From NCBI GenBank assembly GCA_021850485.1, contig JAJZLY010000030.1:1-64000 (forward strand): a DNA stretch of 64,000 nucleotides, read 5' to 3'. Source of the stretch: Bacillota bacterium (GTDB taxonomy: Bacteria; Bacillota; Sulfobacillia; JAJZYS01; JAJZLH01). A model generated the notes under the pieces. It was not told the origin of the DNA. It was given only the letters and a program-made list of their open reading frames with translations, and did not search any database. Shown here piece after piece: positions 55,166 through 64,000 of the stretch. Each line of letters opens with the position of its first letter. Position 1 is the stretch's first letter. A program made the position numbers and the translations under genes.

Positions 55166-57888
55166 GACGCACCTGCTCGCCTGCGGGCCCCTGGTGCACC
55201 TCGGGGGCGGGGCGGGGGGCGCCAGCGGTGCTCAGGGCGGCCACGGCGTGGTGTAAGACGGCCTGCGATTGCTTGCCGTCTGTCGGGAAGGTGGCCGTGC
55301 TGGTGGCCACGCTGATCCCGAAGTCACTGGCGCACTGGCCCCGCCCAATGGCTGTTTTCAGGCGCAGAGACAAAGACTCCGCCGAGCGCTGGCGGGCGCC
55401 AGATGCGATCACGGCGAGGGTGTCTGCGTTAAGACGGGCCGGGAAGTCGCCTCGCCGGCAGCGCGCTCGGACGGTGGCGCCTGCTTCGGCCAGCAGTTGA
55501 TCGACTGAGACCTGGCCGAACATCTCAGTCAATCGGCTGAGCTGCTCCAGTTGGAACAAAAGCACGGAATAAGAGCGGTGGCCGCGCACCGACTGGGCGG
55601 TCTGCCGGTCCAACTGGTCCATAAAAGCCTGGCGATTGGCCAGGCCGCTCACCGGATCGGTCAGAGCAAGATGCTCCAGTTCGTCCTGGCGTCGCTGGCG
55701 ATAGCAGATCAGACTGACCAGTCCCGAGAATACTTCGAGCATTGATCGCACCGGCGCTGGGAAGGCGTCTGGCTTGCGGCTCTCGATGTTCAACACGCCG
55801 ATCACGGTGCCGTCCACAATCAGCGGCAGGGCCAATTCGGAGCGCACTTCAGGGTTCCCCATCAGGTAGATGGGGTCGGACAGGACATTTGGCACGTAAT
55901 ACGGCCGGGCGTTGCGCGCAACCCAGGCGCAGACGCCGCGCTGGCCCTGAGTGGCCATCCGCAGATCGCCGATCACGTGCCGGCTGTAGCCGCGCTCACT
56001 GGCCACGTAGAGCTCCTGGTGCAATCCGTCAAGGAGCAGTACGGATCCGAGCTCGGTCGCGAACAGGTCCTCCAACGCCCTGAGCACAAAGTCGAGCAAC
56101 TCCTGTTGGCTCATGGCGGCTTGCCCCATGGTGAATAGGGCCTCCGTCAGTGCGCCTGGCTCAAGCGTGGTGAGGATGTGCTGTTGGACCGACTCTGGCT
56201 GAGGGAGCGCCATCGGCGCACCGGCCTGCTCGGCAGGCGCGGCGGCGACCAATTCTGGCTCGGAAAGCAGGCGAAAGGCCTCCACCACAGCCGGATCAAA
56301 CTGGCGCCCCTGCTCCCGGATCAACTCCTCTTGGGCCTCTGCATGGGTGAATGGCTGGCGGTACGGACGGACGCTGGTCATGGCGTCGAACGAATCCGCC
56401 ACCGAGAAGATGCGGGCGAGCAGAGGGATGGACTCGGTAGCCAGTCCCTCTGGGTAGCCGGTGCCGTCGTAGCGCTCATGATGACAGCGCACAACGTCGA
56501 GGCCTTTGCCTAAAAAGTCCAGGTGGGAGAGCATGCGGTAGCCAAGGGTCGGGTGCGCCTGCATGATCTGGCGCTCTTCCGCGGTCAGCGGACCAGGCTT
56601 GGACAAGATGGCGTCTGGTACGCCGATCTTGCCAATGTCATGCAGGTGGGCGCCCCACTCCAGGTGCAACAGATCCTCCCGGCCCAACCCCATCCGCCTG
56701 CCCAGCGCCACGGCAATCCGCACCGCCCGGTCGGAATGGCCCATGGTGCCGGGATCGCGCAGACCAAGAGCGTCTCCGAGCGCGGCCAAGGTGGCGGTGT
56801 AGCCACTCCACAGGGCCTCCTGACGGCGCTCGCTCTCGGCGTGTAAATCAGTCAGCATGGCCACCTGGTGCAGGGTCCGCGCTCGGGCGTAGGCTCCGGC
56901 CATCGCCAGCGCCGTCTGCTCGGCGGCCATTCTGACCAGGCGGACTTCGGCGCTGCCGTAGCGCACTGGCGGTCGGGCGGCGACTGCCAGAACGCCGACC
57001 AGTTGGCTCAGCATGCGAATCGGCACCACCAGTAGGGTATGGGCGCCGGCCTTGGTCAGCGGGGCGGGCACTGGCCAAGGCGAAGCGGCCAAGGACGGTA
57101 AGAGCAAAGCGTCCTTGCCGCGAGCGGCAGTGGAGATGACGTCTGCAGCGCTCTCATAGGCTAGGTCTGTCATCGCCTCTGGCCACTGCCTGCCGACGCC
57201 GAGCGACAGGATCCGCTGATCCTCATCCGGCGTGTAGACGGCCAGGAAGTCAGCGGGGAGAATCGTTGCCAGAGGTTCTAGAAGGGCGCTGGCGATGTCG
57301 CTAGGCTCATCCAGCGTGAGCAGGCGGGAGGCGAAGTTGGACATGGCCTCGACCCGATCGGTGCGCCGGCCTGAGGGCGGTGCCAAAATGCTGCTGTCGT
57401 AGAGGGCGGAGCCGAGAAGGGCACAGGCCCGGCGCACCGTCTCGGCCTCCAGCGCCGTCAAGACCCGCTCGCTGGTGAAGGCGAGAGAAAGCAAGCCCAG
57501 CGGCCGGCCCAGGCTGACCAGCGTCCCGGTGAGGTGCCAGCGCAGGCCCGACGATTTGCCAGCGCCTTGCTCCAGACGCTCGCAACCCTCCATCCGTCGG
57601 CCCTGGGGCAGCAGGTCGCGGCCAAAGTTGCGCTGGCAGATGCACGGGGACCAAGCCAGGCCGGCCATGGTGTCCGCCGCCAGCTGCTTTGGCACCTGCC
57701 AGGTTGCGAGCAGCGAGAAGCTGGAGTTGGAGCGCCGGCCGTGCACCCAACCCGCGGCGGCACCCAAGGCAAGGCCGAGATGGGCCAAAAAATGTTCCGT
57801 CAGCGTCCTCGGGTCAGTCCCCTGCATGAGTTCGTCCGCCAAGTCGGCCAGGAGGCTACGGGCCTTGGCGGGTGTCAGGTGGGACGGT
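55152..57888 (-). CDS. GAF / HD-GYP / GAF / degenerate GGDEF signalling protein
   Basis: HDIGKIGVPDAILSK and CHHERYDGTGYPEGL (HD-GYP intact); GGDEF signature position reads RLNADTLAVI (degenerate); start uncertain (possible ATC 57893..57888 region after GGAGGG; ORF track starts at 58040). Confidence 0.8.
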
Positions 57889-58065
57889 GTGATGATAATC
57901 CCTCCGCACAAGCTGTCTGGCGCCAGGAACAGACATACCTGCCATCTGGACGGGACCGGATTGCCTGCCCTGTTCGACGTCTCGAAGGACGTTCCCTGTG
58001 CGTGGCCAAACAGGGACCCGCACCTAGTCGGCGAAGCCAAAACCGTTGCCTGGGGAGGTTGGTGG

Positions 58066-59616
58066 GTGCCAAAACATTTCCTGCGCGGCGCCTTCCTTCT
58101 GGCCGTGGCTGGATTTCTGACGAGCGTGCTCGGCCTCTACCGGCTACTGCTCCCTGCGCTGATCGGGGCGCAGGGCGTGGGCCTCTACCAGATGGCCTAT
58201 CCCATCTACGGCATCTTGTTCATCTTGTCGACCGGCGGTCTGCCGGTGGCCATCTCGAAGATGGTGGCAGATCGCCTGGCTCGTGGCGACGTGGCCGGCA
58301 GCGGGCGCGTGTTCCGCCTTTCGATGCGGGCCTTGGGGCTGGGCGGACTGGTGCTCGGCGTGGCCATGGCCGCTTCGGCAGGGACGCTGGCTGCCAACGT
58401 GGCCCGCGACCCGCGGGCGGCCCTCTCCATCTTGGCCATCTCGCCGGCCATCGTGCTCACGGGCCTCGCCGCGGTGTGGCGCGGTCACTTCCAGGGCCGG
58501 CAGGACATGGTGCCCACCGCTCTGTCCCAATTGGTCGACCAGGCCGTGCGGGTGGTGTTCATCGTCGTGCTGGTCGTTGTGCTCAGACCGTACGGATTGG
58601 CTGTCCAGGCAGCCGGTGCCACCTTTGCGGCGGTGATTGGCATGGCGGCGGACCTGGCGGTGCTGATGGCCTATCGCCGGCGCCACCCGGTGCCGGCGGC
58701 TGGCAGGGACCGCACACCCGATCGCCATCTGCTCGGTGAATTGTTGCTGCTGGCGCTGCCGGTGGCGGCCGCCACCTTGGTGGTGCCCCTGATGCAGCTG
58801 GGCGATCTCGTGCTGGTGCCGACCTTGCTGCTGCACAGCGGACTTGCCCTGTCGGCGCGCACTGCCCTGTACGGAGAATTGTCCGGCTACGCCTTTCCGG
58901 TGATGCTGTTGCCGTCTGTCGCCACCTTTGCCGTGGCGGTGGCGATTGTGCCGTCGCTGGCCGAGGCGGCGGCCAGGGGCGACCGTCCGACCCTGATTCG
59001 ACGTGCGGCGGATGGGTTGCGCGCCACTGCCATGGTTGCCATTCCGTCCACCATCGGCCTGTGGGTGCTGGGCACGCCGATCATGGTCCTTCTCTTTCAC
59101 ACGCCCACAGCCGGTCCGATGCTAACCATGCTCGCCCTGTCGGTGCTCGGGCTGGGCCTGCTTCAAGTCGCCGCTGGCATCTTGCAGGGAGTGGGCCGGG
59201 CCAACTTGCCGCTGTACGGCATCTGCGCCGGCTTCGTGCTCAAGATGGTGCTGACCGTGGTCCTGATGCCAACCATGGGTGTGGCTGGCGCCGCCCTGGC
59301 CACCTCTGTCGGTATGCTGGCTGCCGGAGCCATCACCCTGTTGCTGGCCTGGCGTCTGATCGGCACGCCGATCTGGCTGAAGGACGGGGTGCTACGGCCC
59401 ATGGCCGGAGTGCCGTTGATGGCAGCGGTGCTGTGGTGGACCACCAGCCATCCCGGCTTGGCGGGCAGTCACAGCCGGCTGTGGGGGCTGATCGAAGTGT
59501 TGGCCGGGGCTTGTGCCTATGCGCTGGGCTCCTTAGTGATGGGCGGGTGGAGTCGCCAAGAACGTGCCCATCTGCTTCGCCACCCGCTTGCCACCCTGAT
59601 GGGCCGTGACCGATGA
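58066..59616 (+). CDS. spoVB: SpoVB/MurJ-like polysaccharide biosynthesis (MOP) flippase
   Basis: FLLAVAGFLTSVLGLYRLLLPALIGAQGVGLYQMAYPIYGILFILSTGGLPVAISKMVA; followed by mazG as in B. subtilis; GTG with GGGGAGG RBS. Confidence 0.88.
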   Translation: MPKHFLRGAFLLAVAGFLTSVLGLYRLLLPALIGAQGVGLYQMAYPIYGILFILSTGGLPVAISKMVADRLARGDVAGSGRVFRLSMRALGLGGLVLGVAMAASAGTLAANVARDPRAALSILAISPAIVLTGLAAVWRGHFQGRQDMVPTALSQLVDQAVRVVFIVVLVVVLRPYGLAVQAAGATFAAVIGMAADLAVLMAYRRRHPVPAAGRDRTPDRHLLGELLLLALPVAAATLVVPLMQLGDLVLVPTLLLHSGLALSARTALYGELSGYAFPVMLLPSVATFAVAVAIVPSLAEAAARGDRPTLIRRAADGLRATAMVAIPSTIGLWVLGTPIMVLLFHTPTAGPMLTMLALSVLGLGLLQVAAGILQGVGRANLPLYGICAGFVLKMVLTVVLMPTMGVAGAALATSVGMLAAGAITLLLAWRLIGTPIWLKDGVLRPMAGVPLMAAVLWWTTSHPGLAGSHSRLWGLIEVLAGACAYALGSLVMGGWSRQERAHLLRHPLATLMGRDR

Positions 59617-60470
59617 GCGGCGTGGTGACGGTGGTCGGACTTGGGCTGGGCCGAGACGTGCCGCACGACGTGGTGGTGCCTGCGCCACTGCGGGCCTTGG
59701 GTGCAGCCGTGCTCCAAGAGCTGAAACCGGGACTGAAAATCGGACTTGTGGGTGGCCCGGAGCGGGCCGATCCGTGGCTGCGCGTGCTGAAACGGCGCAT
59801 CAGCCAAGCGGGGCTGACCATGCAGGTCATCTACGGTCAACCCCTGGCCCACGGCCTCACCGGCCAGGATGCCCCGGTGGTGACAGGTGGGCCCCTGCTC
59901 CCGGGGCAGATCCTGTGGGCAGGACAGGGCCGCTTTCAGCCGCGCCGGCACGGACTACTCAATCCGACCGAGCGCCTGAAGATCTTCGTGGATGTGCGCC
60001 GTGCTGGCCGCTGGACCACGGTGGCGGAGGCCACGGGCGAGCAGCGCGGCGCCCTCACCGCCTTCTGGCGGGCGGACGGCCCGCAGCTGGCACAGATGGT
60101 GCGGCTGGCCACCGTAATGTCAGCCCTACGCGGTCCGGGGGGATGTCCCTGGGACCAAGCCCAGACCCATCTCAGCCTGCGGCCATTTGTCTTGGAAGAG
60201 GCCCAGGAGGTCGCCGAGGCGATCTTGCAGGGAGACGACGCCCATCTCGAAGAGGAGCTGGGAGACCTGTTGCTGCAGGTGGTCTTTCACAGTCAGCTGG
60301 CCCAGGAACGCTCTGCGTTCGACCTGGACCACCTGGCGGCTGCCCTCAGCGACAAACTGATTCGCCGCCATCCCCACGTCTTTGCAGAACAAACGGCCGC
60401 CACCCCTGAGCAGGTGGTGGCGCTTTGGCAGGCGATCAAGGCTGCAGAGAGATCTGGAAGCCAGGGCTAG
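59613..60470 (+). CDS. mazG: MazG nucleoside triphosphate pyrophosphohydrolase with short/degenerate methylase-like N-terminus (YabN-like)
   Basis: LRGPGGCPWDQAQTHLSLRPFVLEEAQEVAEAI..EEELGDLLLQVVFHSQLAQE. Confidence 0.93.
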   Translation: MSGVVTVVGLGLGRDVPHDVVVPAPLRALGAAVLQELKPGLKIGLVGGPERADPWLRVLKRRISQAGLTMQVIYGQPLAHGLTGQDAPVVTGGPLLPGQILWAGQGRFQPRRHGLLNPTERLKIFVDVRRAGRWTTVAEATGEQRGALTAFWRADGPQLAQMVRLATVMSALRGPGGCPWDQAQTHLSLRPFVLEEAQEVAEAILQGDDAHLEEELGDLLLQVVFHSQLAQERSAFDLDHLAAALSDKLIRRHPHVFAEQTAATPEQVVALWQAIKAAERSGSQG

Positions 60471-60736
60471 GCCACTGCGAGTCAGGTGGTTTGTCTGTGT
60501 TATGGGCGCTGGCTGGCTCTGGTGAAGGAGACGCTAGAGTCAATGGGGGAAAGCCTTTTCGGGCTTTCGGCCAGGTGCCCTTGAAGGCTGGACAGTGCGA
60601 TCGGGGAGCATCTGGACTGGCCGAAAGGCGACGCTGAGATCGGGGCATTTCAGTGGTCCGGGACTGGAAAAGAAGGAATGGCGTAGGTTTGCGAGAAGTT
60701 GTGGGTCCGAATGCCGAAAGGAAGGAGGGGATAGGT

Positions 60737-61015
60737 ACGAACAAGGCGGAGCTGGTAGGCAAGATTGCCGACCACACAGGGCTCACCAAGAAGAGCGCAG
60801 AGAAGGCGGTCAACGCTTTCGTCAGCACTGTTCAGGGTGCGCTGAAGTCTGGAGACAAGGTATCGCTGGTGGGCTTCGGTACGTTCGAGGTGCGCCACCG
60901 TAGCGCTCGCAAGGGTCGCAACCCTCAGACCGGGCAGGTCATCTCGATCAAGGCAAGCAAGGTCCCGGCGTTTAAGGCGGGTAAAGCCCTCAAGGAAACT
61001 GTGGGCGGTCGCTGA
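60737..61015 (+). CDS. hup: HU-family DNA-binding protein, probable ACG start
   Basis: (T)[94 protein letters not shown] 6 nt before ACG. Confidence 0.92.
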   Translation, partial: TNKAELVGKIADHTGLTKKSAEKAVNAFVSTVQGALKSGDKVSLVGFGTFEVRHRSARKGRNPQTGQVISIKASKVPAFKAGKALKETVGGR

Positions 61016-61030
61016 GTCGGAGATCCTGAG

Positions 61031-61056
61031 GAAGGCCGACCTTCGGGTCGGCCTTC
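61031..61056 (+). terminator. UUCG-capped hairpin after HU gene
   Basis: GAAGGCCGACC-TTCG-GGTCGGCCTTC. Confidence 0.7.
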
Positions 61057-61073
61057 TTGCGTCCCGAGAGGAT

Positions 61074-61352
61074 GTGGCGGCGACGAGACTGGACAAGTTT
61101 TTGCAACTTAGCCGCTTGGTCAAGCGCCGAACCTTGGCCAAAGAACTGGCTGATGCGGGCCGGGTTCTGCTGAACGAGAAGACGGCAAAGGCCTCGGCAG
61201 ACGTGAGGGTGGGGGATCGGATCCAGGTTCGCATCGGCAACTGGCAGGTAAAAGCCACGGTCCTGACGGTACCGGGTGCCGGGAAAGTGGCGCGAGGCGC
61301 TCCGCTGGTCGAGATCTCGGAGCGAAGTCAGAGGCAGTCAGCGGACGAATGA
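61074..61352 (+). CDS. S4-domain RNA-binding protein (YabO/RqcP-like)
   Basis: TRLDKFLQLSRLVKRRTLAKELADAGRVLLNEKTAKASADVRVGDRIQVRIG. Confidence 0.9.
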   Translation: MAATRLDKFLQLSRLVKRRTLAKELADAGRVLLNEKTAKASADVRVGDRIQVRIGNWQVKATVLTVPGAGKVARGAPLVEISERSQRQSADE

Positions 61353-61385
61353 GCACGGTGGGCAGCTATTGCGCCCACCGTGCTC
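61351..61385 (+). terminator. Hairpin after S4-domain gene
   Basis: GAGCACGGTGGGC / GCCCACCGTGCTC. Confidence 0.65.
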
Positions 61386-61434
61386 GTGTCTAGCAGGAAT
61401 CATGACCGCTGGCGAGAATCAACGCGGACCGAAG

Positions 61435-61466
61435 TTATACACAAAATGTTGATAAAATGTGGACAA
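61435..61466. promoter_or_regulatory. Cluster of three DnaA-box-like 9-mers
   Basis: TTATACACA (61435-61443 +), TGTTGATAA (61447-61455, rc TTATCAACA), TGTGGACAA (61458-61466, rc TTGTCCACA). Confidence 0.6.
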
Positions 61467-61483
61467 AGTGAAGGAGACAGCCG

Positions 61484-61726
61484 GTGAAGATCGAAATCCG
61501 GGGAGCCGAGCGACTCTCCTTCCGAGAGCGCCAGGTCGTGGTCCTTAAGGAGACCGGCCTAAGCGCTGACGAGATTGCCCGCCGTTTGGGCATCAGTCAG
61601 GCGTCGGTCGCTACGTTGTACCACCGGGCCAAGGCCAAGGGCTATCAGGTTGTGATCGTGATCGAGGGCGACCCGCTCTCTCTGGCGGGCGGCGAGACAG
61701 ACGACGAAGAGGGGCTGGAAGCATGA
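61484..61726 (+). CDS. Small HTH (sigma-70 region 4/LuxR/Tfx-like) DNA-binding protein
   Basis: LSFRERQVVVLKETGLSADEIARRLGISQASVATLYHRAKAKG. Confidence 0.7.
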   Translation: MKIEIRGAERLSFRERQVVVLKETGLSADEIARRLGISQASVATLYHRAKAKGYQVVIVIEGDPLSLAGGETDDEEGLEA

Positions 61727-62070
61727 TCAACCGGCAGCCAATCAGGGAGTTGGTCGCGCCGGCCGAGGATCATTTTGTCCTGCCGTTGCCGCACCGCTCT
61801 CTGCACATTCGCTGGAGCCGCATGCTGATCGCCGCCGGTGTCCTATACCTGGCTGTGATGAGCGTATGGGGAGCGGTGGTCACTATGCAGCTCTCGGCCC
61901 AGAAGGCGGCGCTATTGGCTCAGGTACGGACCCAGCAGGCGGCCAATGCCCAACTCCAAAGTCAGATCCGCTCGTACAGCGGAACCCAAGGTCGGGACGC
62001 GGCGATTCAGTCCCAATTCGGCTTAGTACCCGCAGGACAGATTCCGGTCACGGTACAGACCACGCCCTGA
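61723..62070 (+). CDS. divIC: DivIC/FtsL-like septum formation protein
   Basis: single TM (MLIAAGVLYLAVMSVWGAVV) then coiled coil (LSAQKAALLAQVRTQQAANAQLQSQI); synteny yabO-divIC-yabR. Confidence 0.7.
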   Translation: MINRQPIRELVAPAEDHFVLPLPHRSLHIRWSRMLIAAGVLYLAVMSVWGAVVTMQLSAQKAALLAQVRTQQAANAQLQSQIRSYSGTQGRDAAIQSQFGLVPAGQIPVTVQTTP

Positions 62071-62079
62071 TCGTTTCCG

Positions 62080-62107
62080 TTGACAGGCAAGGGGTCGGTG
62101 CTACAAT
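62080..62107 (+). promoter_or_regulatory. Sigma-A promoter upstream of S1-domain gene
   Basis: TTGACA-N16-TACAAT with TGC extended -10. Confidence 0.7.
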
Positions 62108-62150
62108 CAAGGGGCACTAGACCCGGCGTGCTGCGGAAAGCGGGGAGACC

Positions 62151-62606
62151 TTGGCGGAATCGGATATCGAAGTTGGCCAGATCGTCGAAGGCGTGGTCAC
62201 CGGAATCACCCACTTCGGCGCTTTTGTTTTGCTGCCAGGTGGAAAGACCGGTTTGGTGCACATTTCGGAGATTGCGGATAGTTATGTGCGCGACGTGCAC
62301 GAATTTCTTAAGGAGAATGATCCGGTCAAGGTGAAGGTGTTGTCGTTCGACGGCGTCAACAAGATCGCCCTGTCCATCCGGCAGGCTGCGCCGCGCACTG
62401 CGGCGCCGGCGTTTGCACCTGGTGCGGATGGCGCACGGCCGATCGGCCGGCCGCTACGCTCTGGACCACCTCGCTCGAGCGCAAATCGAGGCACCTTCGA
62501 AGACAAACTGACCAAATTTCTCAAGGAGTCCGACGAGAAACTGACCGCCCTGCGTCGCCATCAGGACAAGCGCGGCCACCACGGGGGCCGGCCCGCCAGC
62601 CACTGA
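62151..62606 (+). CDS. S1-domain RNA-binding protein (YabR-like)
   Basis: VGQIVEGVVTGITHFGAFVLLPGGKTGLVHISEIADSYVRDVHEFLKENDPVKVKVLSFD. Confidence 0.92.
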   Translation: MAESDIEVGQIVEGVVTGITHFGAFVLLPGGKTGLVHISEIADSYVRDVHEFLKENDPVKVKVLSFDGVNKIALSIRQAAPRTAAPAFAPGADGARPIGRPLRSGPPRSSANRGTFEDKLTKFLKESDEKLTALRRHQDKRGHHGGRPASH

Positions 62607-62620
62607 GGCCGACGTCAGCT

Positions 62621-63697
62621 GTGGAGCGCTTTGCGTTTTTGTTCCACCCGCTGCGGCACACCGACTTTGCGCGCAAGTTCCCGATCCTGATGAAGCTGCC
62701 ACCCCCCTGGGTGGAGGGCGCCATGAAGTACCTGCCGCCGCTGCACATCTCGCATGTGACCGGGGCCAGATCGATCACCGGGATCGAGTTGGAGGGCGAT
62801 TTCGTCGGCCTCGGCATGACGCCGCGCGTCCTGCTGGAGGCGGACTTCCAGCACTTCGTGCTACCGCGGCTGATCAAGGCCGGCCAGATGGCAGAGCGCC
62901 TTGGGGCCAAGATCCTAGGGCTGGGCGCCTTCACCAAGATCGTCGGCGACCGCGGCGTGTCAGTGGCTCGGGCGCTGAACATCCCAGTCACTACCGGCAA
63001 CTCGTACACTGCAGCCTCAGCGGTGATCGGGGCGTTGCAGGCCGTGGACCGGATGCGCTTTGAGCGCTCGGAAGTGGAGGCCTGTGTGATCGGGGCCACC
63101 GGCTCGATCGGCCGGGCGGTCTCACACCTGCTGGCGGAACAGGTGGCGTCCTTGACCCTGGTCGCCCGTAATCAGGAGCGGCTGGACGCCTTGTCTGGAG
63201 ACCTGGGCGGTTGTGCGGCCCGCATCCAGACCAGCCAGGACCCGCGGCAGGCAGCGCGCAGCAGCGACTTGGTGCTGACCGTGAGCTCGGCCACCGGTGT
63301 GCTGGTCGAACCTGAGGACTTTCGGCCCGGCGCAGTGGTCTGCGATGTGGCTCGGCCTAGAAATGTGTCGGCTGCCGTTTACGAGCATCGTGACGATGTC
63401 TTGGTCATCGACGGGGGCGTGATCCGAGTCCCTGGCGCCGTTGACTTCGGCTTCTCATTTGGCTTCCCGCCGCAGATGGCCGAGGCATGCATGGCGGAAA
63501 CCATGATCCTGGCCATGGAGGGCCGCTACGAGTCGTTCACCCTAGGCGGAGACATTGAAGTGGACAAGGTGCGTCAGATCCAGGTTCTGGCCACCAAGCA
63601 CGGATTTAAGGTCGAAGGCTTCCGGCGATTTGAGCGGGCCATTCCAGACTTTGAGGTGGAACAGATCTACCAGCGGGCGCATGGCGCAGGTGCCTGA
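62621..63697 (+). CDS. Shikimate dehydrogenase-fold protein resembling acyl-[ACP] reductase
   Basis: GLGAFTKIVGD, TTGNSYTAA, VIGATGSIGRAVSHLLAEQVASLTLVARNQERLDAL, VIDGGVIRVPG, ACMAETMILAMEGRYESFTLG. Confidence 0.65.
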   Translation: MERFAFLFHPLRHTDFARKFPILMKLPPPWVEGAMKYLPPLHISHVTGARSITGIELEGDFVGLGMTPRVLLEADFQHFVLPRLIKAGQMAERLGAKILGLGAFTKIVGDRGVSVARALNIPVTTGNSYTAASAVIGALQAVDRMRFERSEVEACVIGATGSIGRAVSHLLAEQVASLTLVARNQERLDALSGDLGGCAARIQTSQDPRQAARSSDLVLTVSSATGVLVEPEDFRPGAVVCDVARPRNVSAAVYEHRDDVLVIDGGVIRVPGAVDFGFSFGFPPQMAEACMAETMILAMEGRYESFTLGGDIEVDKVRQIQVLATKHGFKVEGFRRFERAIPDFEVEQIYQRAHGAGA

Positions 63698-63758
63698 ATC
63701 TTGGCCGGCAACCGGCGGGCTGATCTAGGTCGAGCGTTGACCGGGCGGCGCCCAAGAG

Positions 63759-63986
63759 CTACGGCATATTAGGCAGGAAGAAGGCGTAAAGCAACTTCAC
63801 CATCGCCGCCCGAGTGGTCACGGAAGCGGGCTGAAACGTACCGTTGGGGAAGCCGTTGACCACGCCCATGGCGGCGCCAGCGGCGACGTAGCCAGCATCA
63901 GCGGTGGGAATCTGCGAGGCATCGCTGAACGGCGGCGGTGTGCTCAGTGGCGCGACGCCCTCACCTTGCATCAGCCACTGCACCAC
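63759..63986 (-). CDS. S-layer homology (SLH) domain protein, C-terminal end (likely continues past window)
   Basis: FSDASQIPTADAGYVAAGAAMGVVNGFPNGTFQPASVTTRAAMVKLLYAFF. Confidence 0.8.
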   Translation of the reverse strand: MVQWLMQGEGVAPLSTPPPFSDASQIPTADAGYVAAGAAMGVVNGFPNGTFQPASVTTRAAMVKLLYAFFLPNMP

Positions 63987-64000
63987 CGAGTCTCGGGGGG

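Noticed and set aside
57475-58065. N-terminal extension of the spoVB ORF track call
   Set aside because: Antisense to the HD-GYP gene; SpoVB-like sequence and RBS start at GTG 58066.
1-64000. CRISPR arrays, transposases, integrases, prophage genes
   Set aside because: No regularly spaced repeats and no ORF with recognisable transposase/integrase/phage motifs were seen; the Tad/T4SS block has no relaxase or integrase, so an ICE call is not supported.

Overview
This 64 kb window comes from a high-GC genome. Gene content and order match the oriC-proximal housekeeping region of Bacillota (Bacillus subtilis order: tadA-SRP RNA-dnaX-yaaK-recR ... yaaO-darA-holB-rsmI-abrB ... metS-tatD-yabE-ksgA ... 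veg-ispE ... purR ... glmU-prs-ctc-pth-mfd ... spoVB-mazG ... yabO-divIC-yabR). Three blocks interrupt this backbone: (i) hppA pyrophosphatase, a phosphate-type MFS transporter, and a Fur-family regulator with a metal-transporter-like gene; (ii) a ~8.7 kb minus-strand operon (16668-25310) that appears to fuse a Tad/Flp pilus machine (CpaF ATPase, TadB, TadC, TadE/F-like, CpaB/SAF, TadZ-like) with VirB4, VirB6/TrbL-like and VirB2/TrbC-like type IV secretion components, without relaxase, coupling protein, secretin or prepilin peptidase; (iii) a 13-gene nuo operon lacking nuoI between nuoH and nuoJ. Other notable signals are: a redoxin gene with an in-frame TGA exactly at the first position of a CxxC-type motif (candidate UxxC selenoprotein or pseudogene); tadA overlapping tRNA-Ser by 14 nt; a cluster of three DnaA boxes upstream of a small HTH gene; a Fur box over a fur-like promoter; a PhoP-box-like repeat upstream of the phosphate-type transporter; a T-box upstream of metG; several genes whose conserved N-termini seem to need non-canonical start codons (ACG, ATT, CTG, ATC); a frameshifted VOC gene; and a homolog resembling cyanobacterial acyl-ACP reductase. 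No CRISPR array or transposase was seen. All identifications were made by reading the sequence; no database search was run.
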